A stretch of 64,000 bases of DNA from Pseudomonas graminis (GTDB lineage Bacteria > Pseudomonadota > Gammaproteobacteria > Pseudomonadales > Pseudomonadaceae): the NCBI RefSeq assembly GCF_001705435.1, contig NZ_MDEN01000065.1:1-64000 (forward strand), written 5' to 3'. Made by a program: the position numbers and the translations under genes. Below the pieces are notes generated by a model. The model was not told where the DNA came from, did no database searches, and worked only from the letters and a program-made list of their open reading frames with translations. Below are positions 60,904 to 64,000 of the stretch, piece by piece. Numbering within the stretch: position 1 is the first letter of the stretch; every line of letters begins with the position of its first letter.

Positions 60904-61514
60904 CCATGACGACCCTATCCCCCAAACGCGCTGCCATCCTCACGTTCATACGAGATCGCATCGCCCAGAATGGCCAGCCTCCCAGCCTGGCTGAAATTTC
61001 CGAAGCCTTCGGTTTTGCTTCCCGCAGTGTCGCGCGCAAGCACATCGTGGCCCTGACCGACGCCGGCTTGATTGAAGTCGTCGCCAATCAGGCCCGCGGC
61101 ATCCGCCTGCTGGACACTGGGCCACGGCCGCAGATGCTCGACATTCCCGTACTCGGTCGGGTGGCCGCCGGCGCGCCCATCGGCCCCGACCTCGACAATC
61201 ACGACACCTTCACGCTTGACAGCCGCACCTTCATGCGCGTCCCGGATTACCTGTTGCGGGTGAGCGGGGACTCAATGATCGACGACGGCATCTTCGACGG
61301 TGATCTGGTGGGCATCCTGCAAAGCGCCGAGGCCCGCGACGGTCAGATCATCGTCGCCCGGCTGGACGGCGAAGTGACCATCAAGCGCCTTGAGCGCGGC
61401 GATGATCAGCTTCGCTTGCTGCCGCGCAACCCGGCATATCAACCGATCATCGTCCAGCCCGACCAGGACTTCGCCATCGAAGGCGTGTTCTGTGGCCTGG
61501 TGCGCCGGGAATGA
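60897..61514 (+). CDS. lexA2: LexA2, SOS repressor of the mutagenesis cassette
   Basis: Second LexA of Pseudomonas, 205 aa. The N-terminal winged helix reads PSLAEISEAFGFASRSVARKHIVALTDAGLI. The cleavage site is the A91-G92 bond in VAAGAP. The catalytic dyad is S126 (SGDSMIDDG) and K163 (EVTIKRL). It self-cleaves upon RecA activation and controls the imuA-imuB-dnaE2 genes downstream. An ATG at 60906 is an alternative start. The stop overlaps imuA by 4 nt. Confidence 0.93.
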   Translation: MCSMTTLSPKRAAILTFIRDRIAQNGQPPSLAEISEAFGFASRSVARKHIVALTDAGLIEVVANQARGIRLLDTGPRPQMLDIPVLGRVAAGAPIGPDLDNHDTFTLDSRTFMRVPDYLLRVSGDSMIDDGIFDGDLVGILQSAEARDGQIIVARLDGEVTIKRLERGDDQLRLLPRNPAYQPIIVQPDQDFAIEGVFCGLVRRE

Positions 61515-62131
61515 TGGGCGCGGTGGTCAGCCTCGACGCGCTGCTGGACGAGCGACGCGTCTGGAAGGGGCGTCAGCAGGTTGCCTCGGTTGCCGCCCAG
61601 CCTACCGGCCATGCCGCCCTCGATGCGGCATTGCCCATGGGAGGCTGGCCGCCTGCAGCAATGACTGAAGTGCTGGTGGCGGCCAACGGCAGCGGCGAGT
61701 TGCGTCTGATGTGGCCGACCCTGGCGCGACTGGCGGACAGCGGCGAGCGCATCGTGCTGGTTGCGCCTCCTTTTTTGCCCTATGCCCAGGCGTGGCAGAT
61801 GGCGGGCATCGACCTGAGGCAGTTGTCGATTATTCACGCCAACGAGCGCGATGCCCTGTGGGCGGTGGAGCAATGCCTGCGTTCGGGCAGTTGCGGCGCA
61901 GTGCTGTGCTGGCCGACCAAGGTCGACGACCGTGCCTTGCGTCGGTTGCAGGTGGCCGCCGAAACCGGTGAAACCCTGGCCTTTGCCTGCCGTGGGCATG
62001 AGGCGGCAGCCAATCCGTCTCCGGCCGCGCTGCGCATTGCCATCGACGCGCGCCCCAGTCAGTTGCGGGTGCTCAAGTGTCGCGGCGGGCTGGCGCCTTC
62101 TTCCCCCGTTCCGTTCATCGCTGACGCTTGA
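61511..62131 (+). CDS. imuA: ImuA (RecA/SulA-like) mutagenesis accessory protein
   Basis: Cytoplasmic protein of 206 aa, second gene of the cassette. It shows a RecA-like fold: AALDAALPMGGWPPAAMTEVL, then strands such as ERIVLVAPPFLPYA and GAVLCWPTKVDDRALRRLQVAAE, without a complete Walker A. It acts with ImuB and DnaE2 in damage-induced mutagenesis. ATG overlaps the lexA2 stop (ATGA); a second ATG follows directly. Downstream imuB starts 7 bp after its stop. Confidence 0.9.
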   Translation: MMGAVVSLDALLDERRVWKGRQQVASVAAQPTGHAALDAALPMGGWPPAAMTEVLVAANGSGELRLMWPTLARLADSGERIVLVAPPFLPYAQAWQMAGIDLRQLSIIHANERDALWAVEQCLRSGSCGAVLCWPTKVDDRALRRLQVAAETGETLAFACRGHEAAANPSPAALRIAIDARPSQLRVLKCRGGLAPSSPVPFIADA

Positions 62132-62138
62132 GGTTGCC

Positions 62139-63566
62139 ATGCTCTGGGCCTGTGTCCTCCTGCCGCAGCTGGCGCTGGACGGCGTCATGCGCCGTCGCGA
62201 AAACCCTGAAGAACCGCTGGCGCTGATCAGTGGCACGGCCCAGCGCCGTGTGCTGCAGACGGTCAACCCGGCCGCCCGCGCGATGGGCTTGCGTGCCGGC
62301 CAGTCTCTGACCGCAGCCCACGCCATGACCCGGGAATTCGCCACCGTCCAATACGACCCGGACGAAACCGAGCGCTGGCACCGTTTGCTGGCGGCCTGGG
62401 CCTACCGTTTCAGTTCCCATGTCAGCCTCAAGTACCCGCGCGTGCTGTTGATGGAGGTGGAATCCAGCTTCGGCCTGTTCGGTCCGTGGCCGGTGTTCGA
62501 GGCGCGACTGCGTCAGGAGCTGACCGAGCTGGGCTTCACCCATCGCATCGTCGCGGCGCCCAATCCGCTGGCGGCCCGCATGCTCGCCAACGCCCATGAC
62601 GGTCTGGCCGTGACCGATGCCGACACGCTGCAGGAGGTGCTGGCACAGATGCCGGTCAACCGCATCGGCCTGCCAGCCGAAGTCGCCACTGCACTGGCGC
62701 GCATGGGCCTGCATCGCGTGCGCCAGGTTCATGGCTTGCCCCGTGACACCCTGGCCCGGCGTTTTCCGGCGGCCGTGCTGCAACACCTCGATACGCTGTT
62801 CGGGCGCAGGCCCATGGGGCTGGAGTGTTATGTGCCGCCTGACCGTTTCGATACCCGCATCGAGCTCAACTTCGACGTCGAATCCCATCAGGCGCTGCTG
62901 TTCCCGCTCAAGCGCATGATTGCCGATCTGGCGGTGTTTCTGGCCGGGCGCGACAGCGGCGTGCAACGTTTCGTGATTCATCTGGAGCATGTGCCAAGCG
63001 TCGGCAGCGTTGCGCCGGATACGCAGATTCCCGTCGGCCTGCTCAGTGCCGAGCGCGAAGCCAACATGCTGTTCGAGCTGGCACGGGGTCGTCTGGAACA
63101 AATTGAAGTGCCGTCTCCGGTCCGCGCGTTGCGATTGCAGGCCAAGGATCTGCCGGCGTTCGTGCCGACCCACCGCGAGCTGTTCGACGACCGTCCGCAG
63201 CAGACCATGCCGTGGGAGCAGCTTCGCGAGCGCCTGCGCGCACGGCTTGGGGACGAAGCGGTCGCCGGTCTGGGCTTTCAAGCCGACCATCGCCCCGAGT
63301 GTGCTTCGTTGCCCGCGTGCCCGGGCAAACCGCCGGCGCTGCTCCACAAAGTACCGCGCCCCGGCTGGCTATTGCCGGAGCCCGAGTTACTGACCGAGCC
63401 CGGCCTGCGTGTGCTGGCGGGGCCGGAGCGCATCGAGTCGGGCTGGTGGGACGGCGGCGATGTACGCCGCGACTATTACCTCGTCGAAACCCGCAACGGC
63501 CAGCGCGGCTGGGCGTACCGCAGCGTCGGCGACAGCAGTCTGTTGCTGCACGGCTGGTTCGCATGA
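62139..63566 (+). CDS. imuB: ImuB (Y-family polymerase-like) hub protein
   Basis: DinB-like protein of 475 aa without polymerase activity. It starts MLWACVLLPQLALDGVMRR, where active Y-family enzymes have a D-x-D motif; the catalytic acids are missing, as in other ImuB proteins. A helix-hairpin-helix region (PRDTLARRFPAAVLQHLDTLFG) and a little-finger-like domain follow. In the mutasome it connects ImuA, DnaE2 and the beta clamp. ATG at 62139 follows GAGG; a longer open frame from 61851 overlaps imuA and is not real. It overlaps dnaE2 by 4 nt. Confidence 0.92.
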   Translation: MLWACVLLPQLALDGVMRRRENPEEPLALISGTAQRRVLQTVNPAARAMGLRAGQSLTAAHAMTREFATVQYDPDETERWHRLLAAWAYRFSSHVSLKYPRVLLMEVESSFGLFGPWPVFEARLRQELTELGFTHRIVAAPNPLAARMLANAHDGLAVTDADTLQEVLAQMPVNRIGLPAEVATALARMGLHRVRQVHGLPRDTLARRFPAAVLQHLDTLFGRRPMGLECYVPPDRFDTRIELNFDVESHQALLFPLKRMIADLAVFLAGRDSGVQRFVIHLEHVPSVGSVAPDTQIPVGLLSAEREANMLFELARGRLEQIEVPSPVRALRLQAKDLPAFVPTHRELFDDRPQQTMPWEQLRERLRARLGDEAVAGLGFQADHRPECASLPACPGKPPALLHKVPRPGWLLPEPELLTEPGLRVLAGPERIESGWWDGGDVRRDYYLVETRNGQRGWAYRSVGDSSLLLHGWFA

Positions 63567-64000
63567 GCGGGGGATACGCCGAGCTGCATTGCCTGTCGAA
63601 TTTCAGCTTTCAGCGCGGGGCGTCGAGTGCTAAGGAGCTGTTCGAGCGGGCAAAGCTGCATGGGTATCAAGCGCTGGCGATCACCGATGAATGCACCCTG
63701 GCGGGCATCGTGCGTGGGTGGCAGGCCGCAAAGGAATGTGAGCTGCCACTGATCATAGGCAGCGAAATCACCATCGAGAACGGGCCGAAAATCGTCTTGC
63801 TGGTGGAGAATCTCGCCGGCTACCAGGCCTTGTGTCGCTTGATCACCCAAGGGCGGCGCCGCAGCAAGAAAGGCGAATACCGGCTGCTGCACGAGGACTT
63901 TCAGCAGCCGGTTCCAGGGCTTCTGGCCTTGTGGCTGCCGGATCTTGATCAGGACATCCCGACCCGACGGGAGCAAGGCGAATGGCTGCGGGGGATCTTT
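63563..64000 (+). CDS. dnaE2: Error-prone DNA polymerase DnaE2 (partial, runs off window)
   Basis: The first 146 codons of a C-family DNA polymerase. It begins at ATG 63563 within the imuB stop (ATGA). The PHP domain is visible: GYAELHCLSNFSFQRGASSA, HGYQALAITDECTLAGIVRG, ELPLIIGSEITIENGPKIVLL. In DnaE2 proteins the PHP domain is kept but usually lacks proofreading activity. The gene continues past 64000 with no stop in frame. It is the fourth member of lexA2-imuA-imuB-dnaE2. Confidence 0.92.
   Translation, partial: MSGGYAELHCLSNFSFQRGASSAKELFERAKLHGYQALAITDECTLAGIVRGWQAAKECELPLIIGSEITIENGPKIVLLVENLAGYQALCRLITQGRRRSKKGEYRLLHEDFQQPVPGLLALWLPDLDQDIPTRREQGEWLRGIF

Noticed and set aside
1..64000. 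CRISPR arrays, tRNA or rRNA genes, prophage or complete insertion sequences
   Set aside because: No regularly spaced direct repeats, no tRNA-like cloverleaf or rRNA segments, and no transposase, integrase or phage proteins were found.

Overview
The window is one contiguous piece of a high-GC gammaproteobacterial chromosome, almost certainly a Pseudomonas of the fluorescens/syringae type. The evidence is gene content: a mexEF-oprN pump with MexT and MexS, a ptxS-kguEKTD 2-ketogluconate locus with PtxS operators, an H-NS-like MvaT-family protein, a DUF1652 protein, a lexA2-imuA-imuB-dnaE2 mutagenesis cassette, and many REP/REPIN repeats with an 'accggctt(t/c)agccggg' core. No tRNA, rRNA, CRISPR array, phage or complete insertion sequence was seen.

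Layout. 1-7.9 kb: two-component system (GAF histidine kinase, LuxR-type regulator) divergent from a ribose-type sugar ABC importer operon ending in an SMP-30 lactonase. 7.9-12.1 kb: chemoreceptor and a GAF/degenerate GGDEF/EAL protein. 12.1-17 kb: REPINs, glyoxalase I, a small secreted protein, a MvaT paralogue, a HAD hydrolase, a TPR protein. 17-23 kb: mexEF-oprN. 23.5-31.2 kb: a Tat-exported hydrolase, an iron-type sigma/anti-sigma/TonB-receptor system and a D-tartrate dehydratase with its LysR regulator; this block separates mexEF-oprN from mexT and mexS (31.3-33.7 kb). 33.9-37.3 kb: an AT-rich promoter region, an unlisted 47-aa ORF, an unrecognised PP-loop ATPase and a MocR-type regulator. 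37.9-46.6 kb: nuclease-helicase, phosphoglucomutase, pirin, UvrD-like helicase, DUF1652. 47-54 kb: chemoreceptor and the kgu locus. 54.9-57 kb: an ABC importer pair with no ATPase. 57.3-64 kb: phosphatase-like protein, alkA, ogt, a PEP-mutase-family enzyme and the SOS mutagenesis cassette, cut by the window end inside dnaE2.

Genes that work together: SBP-ATPase-2 permeases-lactonase (sugar uptake); mexE-F-oprN with MexT/MexS (drug efflux; both mexE and mexS carry the same 11-mer upstream); fecI-fecR-receptor (iron uptake, Fur box); ptxS with kguEKTD (2-ketogluconate); alkA and ogt (alkylation repair); lexA2-imuA-imuB-dnaE2 (SOS mutagenesis). Several catabolic leaders carry AANAANAA motifs of the type bound by Hfq/Crc.

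The most unusual items are the smORF/PP-loop/MocR cluster with its two inverted-repeat operators; a family of structured ~300-bp repeats whose hairpin arms covary between copies and which form inverted pairs around REPs at gene 3' ends; and a 47-bp palindromic element that supplies the stop codon of one gene and sits 9 bp past the stop codon of another.
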